Assembly: GCA_023437365.1 (NCBI GenBank)
Contig: JAEZGK010000081.1
Span: forward strand, 62,001-126,000
Length of the DNA stretch: 64,000 nt
DNA from: Bacillota bacterium
Lineage (GTDB): Bacteria; Bacillota; Clostridia; Lachnospirales; Lachnospiraceae
Direction of reading: 5' to 3'
In this document: positions 15,044 through 24,869 of the stretch, in pieces
How positions within the stretch are numbered: the stretch's first letter is position 1
How the letters are laid out: the number at the start of each line of letters is the position of its first letter
Made by a program: the position numbers and the translations under genes
The notes under the pieces: model-generated
Told to the model about the DNA's origin: nothing
Seen by the model: the letters and a program-made list of their open reading frames with translations, nothing else
Databases searched by the model: none

Positions 15044-16498
15044 GTGGATAATATGAATAGAAATGATGAAGAGAAGAAGAGCTTTCTCGGGAATATAAAA
15101 GCATCCTTTTCCGGAAGAAAGCTAAAAAGCGGAGCATATGTGTCTCTGATATCAGCGGTAGTGGTTGTCATCCTTCTGGTCGCAAATATGCTGGTTTCCT
15201 CATTGAAAATTGAAATAGACTTAAGTAGCCAGAATATGTATACACTCACGGAGGATACCAAGAATCTGGTTAAAGGCTTGAAGGACGATATTACAGTATA
15301 TTATATGGCTTCTACAGGTAGTGAACTGGATCTGTTCAAGAAGATTATAACAAAGTATGATAATTTGTCTGATAAGATCACAGTGGAATATAAGGACCCG
15401 ATACTTTATCCGACCTTTGCCAAGGATTATACAGATCAAGAAGTCAGCAATAACAGCGTCATCGTTGTCAATCATACCAATGGCAGATCAAAATATATAC
15501 CTTATAATGACATGATAGTACAGGAGGTAGATTACCAGACCTATCAAACCAATACGACTGGTGTGGATGTGGAGGGTGAGCTTACCTCAGCTCTCCAGTA
15601 CGTAACTACAGAGGATTTACCGGTTATGTATGTGTTGGAGGGGCATGGAGAGACAGCACCCGGAGCGTTGTTCAAGGAGATAATCTCCAAGATGAATGTG
15701 AAGCTGGAAACGATAAATACTCAAACGACTGAGAGCATTCCCGAGGATTGTAGGATGCTTTATATCAATGCCCCGACGTTGGATTTTTCAGATCCTGAAG
15801 CAAAGCTCATCAAGGATTATCTGAGCAAGGGTGGAAATGTGATCGCCACAGTCAATGATAAGACCAATTCACTCAAGAATTATAAAGACATCATAAATTA
15901 TTACGGTATAGAAGTCGAAGAAGGAATGATAGTCGAAGGAAATGCGAACAATCGTATCTCCGGAAATCCGATCCTATTGATACCGAACCTTGGAACGAGT
16001 GATGTTGTGACCGATGCACGCTCTTCCAACATCCCGGTGGTTATGTTCCAGGCAATGGGATTAACACAGGCTGAGACAAAGAGAAGTACGTTACAACTGG
16101 AACCCATCATGACCACCTCGGATGCAGCTTATTCCAAATTGAATGTGAAAACTACGGTGGAAAAAGAAAGCGGTGATATTGAGGGACCGTTCGATCTCGG
16201 TATTCTTGCGACAGATACTTATAACGGAGTAGCATCCAAGCTTGTCGTATATTCGACCTTATATGCCTTTGACGAGACTGCTTTATCCTATGAGAACGCC
16301 AGCTTACTGAGCGGAACAGTAAGCCAGCTGGCAGGAGAAGGAAAAGTATTATCCATTCCTACCAAAACTTTGGGTGAGGAAAACATCTATCCTACAGCCA
16401 AGGAAGTAATCATCTGGGTAATCGTAATCATATTCCTTGTACCTGTCGGTATCCTGGCTACCGGTATTACAGTTACCTTGAAGAGGAGGAAGAAGTAA
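15044..16498 (+). CDS. GldG-like ABC transporter auxiliary protein (PF09822)
   Basis: The 484-residue protein has one membrane segment at about 31-52, a large extracytoplasmic domain and a second membrane segment near the C-terminus (about 458-480) before a basic RRKK tail. The segment LSSQNMYTLTEDTKNLVKGLKDDITVYY matches the GldG/auxiliary domain start, and VMYVLEGHGE is the family's second landmark. The start is probably this GTG or the ATG three codons later. Its stop codon overlaps the next ATG by one base. Confidence 0.82.
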   Translation: MDNMNRNDEEKKSFLGNIKASFSGRKLKSGAYVSLISAVVVVILLVANMLVSSLKIEIDLSSQNMYTLTEDTKNLVKGLKDDITVYYMASTGSELDLFKKIITKYDNLSDKITVEYKDPILYPTFAKDYTDQEVSNNSVIVVNHTNGRSKYIPYNDMIVQEVDYQTYQTNTTGVDVEGELTSALQYVTTEDLPVMYVLEGHGETAPGALFKEIISKMNVKLETINTQTTESIPEDCRMLYINAPTLDFSDPEAKLIKDYLSKGGNVIATVNDKTNSLKNYKDIINYYGIEVEEGMIVEGNANNRISGNPILLIPNLGTSDVVTDARSSNIPVVMFQAMGLTQAETKRSTLQLEPIMTTSDAAYSKLNVKTTVEKESGDIEGPFDLGILATDTYNGVASKLVVYSTLYAFDETALSYENASLLSGTVSQLAGEGKVLSIPTKTLGEENIYPTAKEVIIWVIVIIFLVPVGILATGITVTLKRRKK

Positions 16499-18015
16499 TG
16501 GCAAAAAGAAAGAAAAGAAATTTTGCTACTCTGATTTCGCTTCTTTTGGTATTAGTTGCCTTAATCGGTATATATTACTGGAATTCTAACCGGGAAGTAA
16601 AGCCGAAGGAAGACAGTAAGACGGACAGCTTCCAGCTCGCTAAAATAGAAGATACCTCAAAGCTTACCGCTCTTCATTACCGTACCAAGGACACAGAAAT
16701 GACCCTGATCAAGGATGGAGAGGTATGGAAGCTGGAGAATGAGCCGGAGCGCCCCATCAATCAAGATAAGGTTGCCGGTCTGATCGGTTTAATCAGCAAC
16801 ATCACTGCAGAGCGTTTGGTGACCGAGAAGCCGGATAACCCGGCGGATTTTGGTCTCGCTGAGCCCTCCGGATATCTTCAGGGAACGCTTTCTGACGGAA
16901 CTACAGTCACGTTGGAGGTCGGAGTCATGGTACCTTCGAAGGACGGTTATTATGGCATTGTGAATGAGGACGGTAAAGTATATCTGCTGGCGACTAACTA
17001 TGGTTCCGGATTTCATTATACTGTAACAAGTATCACAGCTGTTGCGGAGGCACCTTCAATTACTGCAGATAGTATATACCATATAGCAGTTGATAACCGA
17101 GAGGGAGAGGATTTCGAGATTATCAATGACAGTAGTCTGGGTCTCGGTAATATCGGTTCCGAGGTTTATTCCTGGCATATACTGAAGCCCTATAAAGAGG
17201 GTTACTCTGCGGAAGCCTCCAAGGTTGCCACAGTACAGGAAAACTATACAGGTCTTTCCTACGAAAGCTGTGTAGAATATAACGCTGCTGATTTAAGCCT
17301 TTACGGGTTGGATAACCCGCTGGCAATCCTTACTCTGGGTTATACGGAAGAGCGTACGGAAAAGCTATCTAAACCCGAGAAGGACCCTGCGACAGGCAAA
17401 GAGATTACCGATAAGACCTATCAGGAGCCGAAGGAATATAAGCTGCTCATCGGCAATCAGGATAAGACCAACAATAATTATTATGTCCTGGAAGCCGGTA
17501 CCAAGGTGGTTTATACCATGGCAGCAGCAACGGTCGAGAAGATGCTGGTGGTGGATCCCTTCAGTGTTATGAGCTCGTTTATCAATATTCCAAATGTAAA
17601 TACGGTAGATCAGATTGATATCACTGTTGATGGTAAGGCTTATCAATTCACAATTGACCATAAAACAGTGAAGGGTGAGGATGGTAAGGATAGTATCGAG
17701 AACACCTATTATTTTAACGGTACTAAGGCAAATGAGGATGGCTTTACAGACCTCTATCAGGTGTTGGTAGTAGCAAAGTATGATGCCATAATCAAGGATG
17801 AGGTGAATACCAACGTTACGCCTCACCTAACCATCCGATATCAGCTGAACGATCCTGCTAAAACTGTGATCGGTGCCTCCTTCCTGCCATATGATCAAAG
17901 CTTTTATCTGATCGATACGAATGGTGAGATTAAATTCTATGCTGATAAAAGAAGTATTGATGATATTGTAAAGAAGATAGTGGAATACGATCCCACGGCG
18001 GTACCTGCCGAGTAA
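16498..18015 (+). CDS. DUF4340 domain protein of the Gld-type ABC cluster
   Basis: The 505-residue protein has an N-terminal membrane anchor (about 9-27) and an exterior domain with DUF4340-like repeats (for example TDSFQLAKIEDTSKLTALHY, then LEVGVMVPSKDGYYG). DUF4340 proteins are regularly encoded last in GldA-F-G clusters and are thought to be an extracytoplasmic partner of the transporter. It shares the ATG/TAATG overlap with the GldG-like gene. A perfect hairpin follows, closing the four-gene operon. Confidence 0.8.
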   Translation: MAKRKKRNFATLISLLLVLVALIGIYYWNSNREVKPKEDSKTDSFQLAKIEDTSKLTALHYRTKDTEMTLIKDGEVWKLENEPERPINQDKVAGLIGLISNITAERLVTEKPDNPADFGLAEPSGYLQGTLSDGTTVTLEVGVMVPSKDGYYGIVNEDGKVYLLATNYGSGFHYTVTSITAVAEAPSITADSIYHIAVDNREGEDFEIINDSSLGLGNIGSEVYSWHILKPYKEGYSAEASKVATVQENYTGLSYESCVEYNAADLSLYGLDNPLAILTLGYTEERTEKLSKPEKDPATGKEITDKTYQEPKEYKLLIGNQDKTNNNYYVLEAGTKVVYTMAAATVEKMLVVDPFSVMSSFINIPNVNTVDQIDITVDGKAYQFTIDHKTVKGEDGKDSIENTYYFNGTKANEDGFTDLYQVLVVAKYDAIIKDEVNTNVTPHLTIRYQLNDPAKTVIGASFLPYDQSFYLIDTNGEIKFYADKRSIDDIVKKIVEYDPTAVPAE

Positions 18016-18042
18016 CAACGGGCAATAGAAGAGAATTTATCT

Positions 18043-18084
18043 GAGCATATATGCAAGCAAGCTTGCATATATGCTCATTTTGTT
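18043..18084 (+). terminator. Perfect hairpin terminator of the Gld-type operon
   Basis: GAGCATATATGCAAG (18043-18057) is exactly complementary to CTTGCATATATGCTC (18062-18076) and is followed by ATTTTGTTT. The central AAGCAAGCTTGCAT is also the core of the dapA-dapB repeat units, so the hairpin may derive from the same element family. The remainder to 18300 shows nothing recognisable. Confidence 0.75.
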
Positions 18085-18300
18085 TACGCGTAGCAAAACA
18101 GTCATAGATAGATGTAGTAATTCGGGCTCACCTTACTGAATTCACCCAACTCCAGGTAAATTTCTTTGCATACTCTTTGTAACTCTGTCCTGTCCCTTGC
18201 TTCCCGTTTATTTAAATAGGAATTAAATTATATAAGATTGGAATATACGAGGTTATGAATGCATGGAAGAATATACTAACTTGTACGAATATTACTCACA

Positions 18301-18330
18301 TTGACATAATATATTAGCGTATGGGATAAT
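18301..18330 (+). promoter_or_regulatory. Promoter of the SpoIID-domain gene
   Basis: TTGACA (18301-18306), an 18 bp spacer and GATAAT (18325-18330) lie about 45 bp upstream of the start codon. Confidence 0.6.
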
Positions 18331-18375
18331 AAAATTATATCAATAGGTTAATCCGGGCCTGGAATAGGAGCAGCG

Positions 18376-20844
18376 ATGAGCGTAAAGAGAAAGCTTATAT
18401 TGATAGGAATATGTGTCATCATAGTAATTACTGTATTTGCAGTTAATGTCATACGTGGTGTGAATGGAGATAAAGAGAAACAGGATACAACAGTGAAAGA
18501 AGAGACCATTACCAGGGCTGAGGCATATCGTTTGTTGAGCTTTCTTCAGTATGATAGGGGAGAAAGAGAAAATCTTTCCACGGGGATCACCTATTCAGGA
18601 AATGCAAAGCCTGGCTGGTACGATTCTTATGTGAATGCAGTATGGAAGATGGGCCTCATAGAGAGCAGCGTTACCGTTGCTCCGACAGAGGCTCTGTCTT
18701 ATGGTAATTGTAAGGAATATATTGATAAGCTGATTACGAAGGAACCAGAGTTTCAAAAGGTTTATGAAGGCTTATCTTTTGATTTTAGTAAAGCAGATAA
18801 TAAGATGATTAAGAAGGACTTTATTGAATTATATGAAGCCGTGATTGCCTTACTGCCACAGGAGGAGCAGAAGATTACAGAGGAAACCATGTATGTTCTA
18901 GGCACCGAAGCGGATGAGCATGGGGCGAATCGACTGGTCACGGATATCGGAAAATACTATTATGAGCATGCCCTGGAGAATGCTGCTTCCTATATGGACA
19001 AGGGTATCAGGGCTTTTGTCTGCAAGCAGGAGCTTATCCTTGTCAATGAGGAAACGACAGAATCGATTACCTTACATAATATTTGGATAAAGTCGGGAGA
19101 AGGAATGCAATTAAATACCTTCGTGAATGGAATGGATAAGGAATTTCAGACCAAATATAAGCTTTCGCAAAAGGTGGAAAGTACGGTTTGTGATATCACC
19201 ATCGAGAATCAGAAGGTTGTGAAAATACTGCAGAAACCGGATGAAATTCGAGGAAAGGTGCTCCGAACCGGACAGGATTATATTGAAATAGAAGGCTATG
19301 GAGAAATTCCATTGGAAAAGGATTATAAAATATACAAGCTTTACGGCAAACTTTCGGTCGAGCCTACCAACAGTATATTGGTAGGCTATGAGAATACAGA
19401 ATTTGTCGTTTCTCTCGGCAAAATCAGTGCAGCATTGATTACAGAAAGCATCAAAGCTCAGAATATCCGTGTGTTGCTTTCTACCAGCGGATATAAAAGC
19501 TATTATCATGATAAGCTTGAGCTTACAGCAACCAGTGATTTCATGCTGAGCTGTAAGGATACGGAAAAAGAATATAAAAAAGGGGAAGTAGTAACCATTG
19601 AGCCGGGGAATGAATTGCTGGCCCAGGGTAGAATAAAAGTTACAACGAAGGAGGAGGACGGCCGGATACAGCTCCTTTCTATCGAGCGTTCGGACGGAAA
19701 CCCAAGCTATCGTGGGAGCATCGAGATTACAGAGGGGGATCGGGGGTTACTGGTAGTAAATGATCTTCCGCTGGAGGAATACCTCTACGCGGTTATTCCC
19801 AGCGAGATGCCTTCCTATTACGGAATTGAAGCACTGAAGGTACAGGCGGTATGCGCAAGAAGCTATGCATATAAGCATCTGATGGCAAATAGCCTAAGCC
19901 AGTATGGGGCGCATGTGGATGACAGTGTTGCCTTCCAGGTATATAACAACATTTTCGAAAATGAAGACTCCGTCCTTGCAGTCAAGGATACCTATGGAAA
20001 AGTGATTGAATATCAGAATGAAGTAATCACAGCCTACTATTTCTCAACCTCCTGCGGGCATACCGCGGATGCCGGCAGTGTATGGGGAAATGGTCAGAAC
20101 TATCCATATCTTGAGGGAAAGCTTCTTTATGCGGGAAAGAAAAGTGGAGGAGAAAGTTCCGAAGATGCTGTAGCCGAAAGTGGGGCAAATGATACACCAA
20201 GCTTCTTGGAACAACAGTATAGCGATTTATCCACAGAGGATAATTTCAAAAGCTTTATAGAAGCTAAGGATATCTCTACGTATGATTCAGGTTTTAACTG
20301 GTATCGCTGGAGGGTGACCATGAAGGCGAATGACATCAGGAAGGTGATAGATCAGAATCTGGCCGTACGTTATCAGGCGAACCCTGAGCTAATTCTGACC
20401 AGAACGGGACAGAATGAAAACAAGGAAGATATTTTTGAGAGTATTCCTGTTGAAAGCGTTGGAGATATTGTGGATATTTCAGTTGCAAAAAGAGAAGCCA
20501 GTGGAATTATTTCGGAATTAGTCATCGTCGGAAGCGACAGAACGGTTAAGGTAAAGACAGAATATAATATCCGTGTACTTCTGGCTCCAGTTTATGATAC
20601 GGTAGTCCGTCAGGATGATAGTGAAGTGAATGATCTTACCCTTCTGCCAAGTGCTTTCTTTCTGATTGACAAGAAGGAGAAAAAGGGAACACTTAATGGG
20701 ATTACTCTGACCGGGGGCGGATATGGGCATGGCGTCGGAATGAGCCAGAATGGAGTCAAAGCCCTGGTAGATGCAGGTGTAGATTATGAGAAGATTCTGC
20801 AATATTTTTATACAGGCACAAGTCTGGCAGTCATCTATGAATAA
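18376..20844 (+). CDS. SpoIID/LytB-domain peptidoglycan-associated protein
   Basis: The 822-residue protein has an N-terminal signal anchor (residues 5-26). A long N-terminal region contains an SLH-like or unassigned segment and beta-rich repeats. The SpoIID/LytB domain occupies about 440-820: LPLEEYLYAVIPSEMPSYYGIEALKVQAVCARSYA, the STSCGHTADAG motif and GGGYGHGVGMSQNGVKAL near the end. SpoIID is a lytic transglycosylase in spore engulfment; LytB-type members enhance wall hydrolases. At 822 residues it is far longer than SpoIID (about 340), so a general wall role or a variant engulfment role is possible. It converges with the yihY gene, overlapping it by 14 bp. Confidence 0.8.
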   Translation: MSVKRKLILIGICVIIVITVFAVNVIRGVNGDKEKQDTTVKEETITRAEAYRLLSFLQYDRGERENLSTGITYSGNAKPGWYDSYVNAVWKMGLIESSVTVAPTEALSYGNCKEYIDKLITKEPEFQKVYEGLSFDFSKADNKMIKKDFIELYEAVIALLPQEEQKITEETMYVLGTEADEHGANRLVTDIGKYYYEHALENAASYMDKGIRAFVCKQELILVNEETTESITLHNIWIKSGEGMQLNTFVNGMDKEFQTKYKLSQKVESTVCDITIENQKVVKILQKPDEIRGKVLRTGQDYIEIEGYGEIPLEKDYKIYKLYGKLSVEPTNSILVGYENTEFVVSLGKISAALITESIKAQNIRVLLSTSGYKSYYHDKLELTATSDFMLSCKDTEKEYKKGEVVTIEPGNELLAQGRIKVTTKEEDGRIQLLSIERSDGNPSYRGSIEITEGDRGLLVVNDLPLEEYLYAVIPSEMPSYYGIEALKVQAVCARSYAYKHLMANSLSQYGAHVDDSVAFQVYNNIFENEDSVLAVKDTYGKVIEYQNEVITAYYFSTSCGHTADAGSVWGNGQNYPYLEGKLLYAGKKSGGESSEDAVAESGANDTPSFLEQQYSDLSTEDNFKSFIEAKDISTYDSGFNWYRWRVTMKANDIRKVIDQNLAVRYQANPELILTRTGQNENKEDIFESIPVESVGDIVDISVAKREASGIISELVIVGSDRTVKVKTEYNIRVLLAPVYDTVVRQDDSEVNDLTLLPSAFFLIDKKEKKGTLNGITLTGGGYGHGVGMSQNGVKALVDAGVDYEKILQYFYTGTSLAVIYE

Positions 20845-21709
20845 CTACATTCTTGGAGTTTTTGCGGTAAAGGATTTTTATCTTCTGAAGAAAAGCCTTG
20901 TTTTCAAAGAGCAGATTAAATTCTGCGCCAAGAAATAGAATATACATACAGAAATAAAGCCAAAGCATAAAGAGAACGATGGCGGTCAGGCTTCCATAAG
21001 TGAAGGCATAGTTAGAATAATTGTCAATATAGAAGGAAAAGGCATAGGAGAAACCCATCCACCCACCGGCGCACAGCATAGCACCCGGCAGCTGGCTCAT
21101 AAGCTTGGTTTTCCGGTTCGGAATAACCGTATAGATGATCAGGAAGAAGATAATCAGCGCGATTAGTCCGACGATCGTTCTTAAACTGATGATGACTAGG
21201 GCGGTATCCACAAATATCGGAAGCTTGCGTTCAATCCAAAAGTATAGACGGTTGCCGAACACAAACAGGGTCATTGTAATTAAGACCATAACAGCAAAAA
21301 TCAAAGTATACAAAGCAGCAATGGCACGAAGCAGAAGACCGTTTCGTGTCTCGTTGATTTCATAGACGGAATTTAAACCTCTCATGATGGCCAGAAAGCC
21401 TTTGCCCGCGGACCATAAGGTGGTGATAACCGTCACAGAGATAATGGTTTTCGAGGCTGCGGAATCATAGATTTCAGTAATGATAGAGATAATCAGGGAA
21501 TGAATGGCTGTAGGAAAAATCTCGGTAAATAAGCGCAGCATGCTGCTTTCCTCAATCGGAAAGAACCGGATGATACTTAAGAGCAGCATGATAAAAGGGA
21601 AAAATGAGATGATGATAAAGAACGCAGCTTGTGCAGAGAAGGCTGCGACATGATCATCATCAATTTTTTTGGCTAACAATCCGATGAGTTTCAAGGACGA
21701 TTTAATCAT
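20831..21709 (-). CDS. YihY/BrkB-family inner-membrane protein
   Basis: The 292-residue protein has six hydrophobic segments. Family landmarks are DDHVAAFSAQAAFFIIISFFPFIMLLLSIIRF (about 16-47), LWSAGKGFLAIMRGLNSVYE (about 101-120) and YGSLTAIVLFMLWLYFCMYILFLGAEFN near the C-terminus. This is the PF03631 family formerly labelled ribonuclease BN; its function is unresolved, with lipid or envelope roles proposed. The start is an ATG about 15 bases after an AGGAG-like site. Confidence 0.85.
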   Translation of the reverse strand: MIKSSLKLIGLLAKKIDDDHVAAFSAQAAFFIIISFFPFIMLLLSIIRFFPIEESSMLRLFTEIFPTAIHSLIISIITEIYDSAASKTIISVTVITTLWSAGKGFLAIMRGLNSVYEINETRNGLLLRAIAALYTLIFAVMVLITMTLFVFGNRLYFWIERKLPIFVDTALVIISLRTIVGLIALIIFFLIIYTVIPNRKTKLMSQLPGAMLCAGGWMGFSYAFSFYIDNYSNYAFTYGSLTAIVLFMLWLYFCMYILFLGAEFNLLFENKAFLQKIKILYRKNSKNVVIHR

Positions 21710-21871
21710 GCAAATACTCCTTTCTGCTACTTTCTTTCAAATTAACATGATATGGTGGCTTTGTCAATTTAATCAAATTGTCTGTTTGGTGAGACTCTTA
21801 TCACAGGTCATTTGGCTGAACCAGTTGCATTCATATCATTCTATGCAGAAGGCTTCTCTCATATCCATAGA

Positions 21872-22180
21872 TTAAAAAATGAAACCGGTAATATAGACGG
21901 TTATGATAGCACCCAGGGCTACTGTAACAAGACTTCTTTCAAAATAGGCCAAAATTAAAGCAGCCACAGTACCGCAGATGGCAGTGGCCAGGGTTCCGGT
22001 GGAATAGAAGATATCCGGGAAGGTAAGTGCACCGAGAACCGCAAAGGGAACATATTTTAAAAAGGATTTGATATACCGGGAGCGAAGTGGCTTTCGGAAT
22101 ATCGCGAGTGGCAGCATCCTGGGTAGATAGGTTACCAAAGCCATCAGCAGGATTGCAAGAAATGCAGCTTGCAGCTTCAT
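21872..22180 (-). CDS. azlD: Branched-chain amino acid export subunit AzlD
   Basis: The 102-residue protein has three to four membrane helices. The early TYLPRMLPLAIFRK motif (about 17-30) is characteristic of AzlD, the small partner of AzlC. The start at 22180 overlaps the azlC stop as ATGA, so the two are translationally coupled; the frame is open further upstream inside azlC but that part is antisense noise in a coding region. AzlCD exports branched-chain amino acids. Confidence 0.88.
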   Translation of the reverse strand: MKLQAAFLAILLMALVTYLPRMLPLAIFRKPLRSRYIKSFLKYVPFAVLGALTFPDIFYSTGTLATAICGTVAALILAYFERSLVTVALGAIITVYITGFIF

Positions 22181-22908
22181 ATACAACTCCCCCCTTCCGT
22201 TGCTGTCTCGACCGGCTCCTCCTCGAAGGGGAAGAAGCAGGCTCCGATTCCGGCACCCAGAAAGGTTGCAATGATAACACGAAAGCCGGAGGAGACAAAG
22301 GTAAATACGGGAACATATTTCAGGATACACACCGTAGCTACGGAAATCAGCAGGATGACTATGACAGCAGCGGATTTCTTAGCCGGAGGAATAATGATAG
22401 CGATGAACATACCATATAAGGCAATCCCCATTGCAGCATTTAAAGCAATTGGCAGAGCATTACAGATCAAGGCTCCCAGCGCGGTTCCCACAGTCCAGCC
22501 AAGAAATGGGCCGGTCATCAGTCCCAAAAGAAACAGGAAGGATAAGCTTCCCTGCTCCATGGAAGCTACAGTAAAGGTCTCATCTGTAACACCGAAAGCA
22601 ATCAGAAGACGTTTGGAAAGTCTCATATCGCGGTCGAGTCGTTGGGTCAGGGATAAGGACATCAACATGTAACGGAGATTGATGATAAAAGTAGTCAGCG
22701 TGATTTCTAAAAACCCGGAACCTGCCAGAATAAGGCTGGTACCGGCAAATTGTCCTGCCGAGGTAAGGTTGGACATGGATATAAACACAGCCATCCAGGG
22801 AGGTAACCCGCCGGAAACGGCCATCAGTCCGAAGGTAAAGGATACAGGCAGGTATCCGAGCGCAATCGGATAACCTCGTTTCAGTCCATATGTAAAGTCG
22901 CTCTTCAT
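22177..22908 (-). CDS. azlC: Branched-chain amino acid permease AzlC
   Basis: The 243-residue protein has about seven hydrophobic segments. The start region GLKRGYPIALGYLPVSFTFGLMAVSGGLPPWMAVFISM and the SAGQFAG motif (about residues 51-57) are typical of the AzlC family. It begins with an ATG after a GGAGG site and is followed by azlD in the same operon. Efflux of leucine/isoleucine/valine or analogues is the known role. The upstream gap 22909-23206 shows no clear element. Confidence 0.9.
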   Translation of the reverse strand: MKSDFTYGLKRGYPIALGYLPVSFTFGLMAVSGGLPPWMAVFISMSNLTSAGQFAGTSLILAGSGFLEITLTTFIINLRYMLMSLSLTQRLDRDMRLSKRLLIAFGVTDETFTVASMEQGSLSFLFLLGLMTGPFLGWTVGTALGALICNALPIALNAAMGIALYGMFIAIIIPPAKKSAAVIVILLISVATVCILKYVPVFTFVSSGFRVIIATFLGAGIGACFFPFEEEPVETATEGGSCI

Positions 22909-23206
22909 TGTTATGCCTCCAAAATAATTTATGACAGCTCATTACCCGCATTGTGCGAATTTCGCAGGTTCTCCCCTTGTGAACTGCTTTTTAATCCACA
23001 CTTATTATAACCTAACAAAATGGAAATGCAAGCCATATGTCGAACGGTAAAGGTGAAATGTATTTGATTAATAAAGGACAATACGGTATAATATTAATGG
23101 TATTTCCCAGGAAAATGCTATAAATACTTGATTTTTCCCACTTTTATAGTATGATGATAATTAGGTTTATTCAAGATACTGCTAAACTGAGTACAGTGGA
23201 GGATTT

Positions 23207-23347
23207 ATGATTAACTTTGATGAGGAATTAGAGAAGTTTGAGCCTAGCTTAGAGATTGAACAAGCAGAAGATGTCATTAATAATAATGATTTGACTGACG
23301 TTACGGACATTCTAAAGGAAATGTTAAAGGGAACAAATGACAAATAA
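23207..23347 (+). CDS. Small acidic protein of unknown function
   Basis: A 46-residue ORF begins with ATG 6 bases after GTGGAGG and ends at TAA, 29 bp before the likely start of the zinc-ribbon TPR gene. The product is acidic (13 Asp/Glu against 4 Lys), has no membrane segment, and is predicted helical at its C-terminus (VTDILKEMLKG). The strong ribosome site and close spacing suggest an operon with the TPR protein. I do not recognise a family. Confidence 0.55.
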   Translation: MINFDEELEKFEPSLEIEQAEDVINNNDLTDVTDILKEMLKGTNDK

Positions 23348-23376
23348 TTGTATGATGAATGGACAGGTGGGATGGT

Positions 23377-24777
23377 ATGGTTTGCCCGAATTGCGGAAGT
23401 AATATGTCGGACAAGAGAAAAAGGTGCGAACGTTGTGGCACAGACATGACAATTTATCAAAAAATATATAGAGCTTCCAATCAACATTATAATATCGGCC
23501 TTGCCAAAGCGAGAGTACGGGACTTATCCGGTGCCATCATCTCCTTGAAGAGCAGCCTTGAATTAAATAAAAAGAATGTGAATGCCAGAAATCTTCTGGG
23601 ATTGATTTACTATGAAATGGGTGAGACTGTTGCCGCGCTCAGTGAGTGGGTAATCAGTAAACATTTCCAACCGTCAGACAATGACGCCGATGAATACATC
23701 AATAAGGTTCAATCCAATCCGACGAAGCTGGATGCTCTTAATCAAGCGATTAAGAGATATAATACGTCTCTTACCCTGGCAAAGCAGGGTAGTGATGATC
23801 TTGCTATCATACAGTTAAAGAAGGTTGTCAGCTTAAATCCCCATTTTATCAGAGCATATCATCTGCTTGCTCTGCTGAGTATGAAGACAGGGGAGAAAGA
23901 GAGGGCAAGGAAGTATCTTGCCAAAGCTTTGAAGATTGATGTTTCTAATACCACCACGTTACGATATATTAAGGAAATTACCCCACAGGAGACGGCTAAG
24001 GATGCAGAAGGCAATCCTGAGGCAGAGTCTGTAGGCTCCGCGGCTATCATGCCGATTTCTTCTTACCGTGAGGATAAGCCAAATATCATGGCGTTTGTCA
24101 ATCTGGTTATCGGAGTGATGATCGGATTGGCTGTTATGGCTATTCTGGTAATTCCGACCTTATCGAAGAATAAGAACGCAGACAGTGATACGGATGTTGC
24201 CGATTATGGAACAGCTCTTGCCCGTATGGAGGAGCAAGATAATACCATAGCTACCCTGAAAAATGAAAATGAGGGTCTGAAATCGCAGGTAGAAGAGCTG
24301 AAGGGAACGATCGATACCATGGTAATCCCTGAAGATAAGTCGGAACAGTATAAGCCTCTGGTCAAAGCAGTTGATTTATATCTGATGGAGCTTGAAAAAA
24401 GAGAAAGTGACAGGAGCTTTTTAGAGATAGCTGAGCTACTTGTAGGAATAGATGATACCAAGCTGGAGAGCGAGGATGCCAAGAAATTAGCAACAACCCT
24501 CCGTACGGCGGTGTATCCGGGTGCTGCCGAGGCACAGTATGAAAAGGGCCATAATTTGTACAGTGACGGTAAATATGAAAATGCGATTAAAGAGCTTGCC
24601 AAGGCTATGATTTATGATCCGAAGGATGTAGATGCGGTCTATTTTTCAGCCAGAGCCTATCATCGTCTTGATGATAAGGAGAATGCAGCCATTTACTACA
24701 ATATCGTACTAAAGGACTTCCCGGATTCTGATAGAGTCTCGGACGCACAGAATTTCCTGGAGCAGGTGCAGGAATAG
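23377..24777 (+). CDS. Zinc-ribbon TPR membrane protein
   Basis: From the ATG at 23377 (after AGGTGGG) the protein has 466 residues. An N-terminal zinc ribbon is formed by CPNC and CERC (residues 3-6 and 17-20). Tetratricopeptide repeats follow (about 30-100 and 130-200). One membrane segment lies at about 237-258, a coiled coil at about 275-310 (MEEQDNTIATLKNENEGLKS), and C-terminal TPRs at 385-465. It is probably a bitopic scaffold with cytoplasmic zinc ribbon/TPR and external TPR. The function is unknown. An alternative ATG lies six codons upstream. Confidence 0.75.
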   Translation: MVCPNCGSNMSDKRKRCERCGTDMTIYQKIYRASNQHYNIGLAKARVRDLSGAIISLKSSLELNKKNVNARNLLGLIYYEMGETVAALSEWVISKHFQPSDNDADEYINKVQSNPTKLDALNQAIKRYNTSLTLAKQGSDDLAIIQLKKVVSLNPHFIRAYHLLALLSMKTGEKERARKYLAKALKIDVSNTTTLRYIKEITPQETAKDAEGNPEAESVGSAAIMPISSYREDKPNIMAFVNLVIGVMIGLAVMAILVIPTLSKNKNADSDTDVADYGTALARMEEQDNTIATLKNENEGLKSQVEELKGTIDTMVIPEDKSEQYKPLVKAVDLYLMELEKRESDRSFLEIAELLVGIDDTKLESEDAKKLATTLRTAVYPGAAEAQYEKGHNLYSDGKYENAIKELAKAMIYDPKDVDAVYFSARAYHRLDDKENAAIYYNIVLKDFPDSDRVSDAQNFLEQVQE

Positions 24778-24813
24778 GAAAGATTTGATAAACTTAAGAT
24801 AAGAATGCAGGAA

Positions 24814-24869
24814 AAAAGACGTTTCATGGAGAATAGCCATCTGAGCTGTTCCATAAAAGGTCTTTTTTT
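24814..24869 (+). terminator. Rho-independent terminator
   Basis: AAAAGAC and TTTCATGGA pair with TCCATAAAA and GTCTTTT, followed by a run of Ts. It separates the TPR gene from spoIIAA. Confidence 0.75.
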
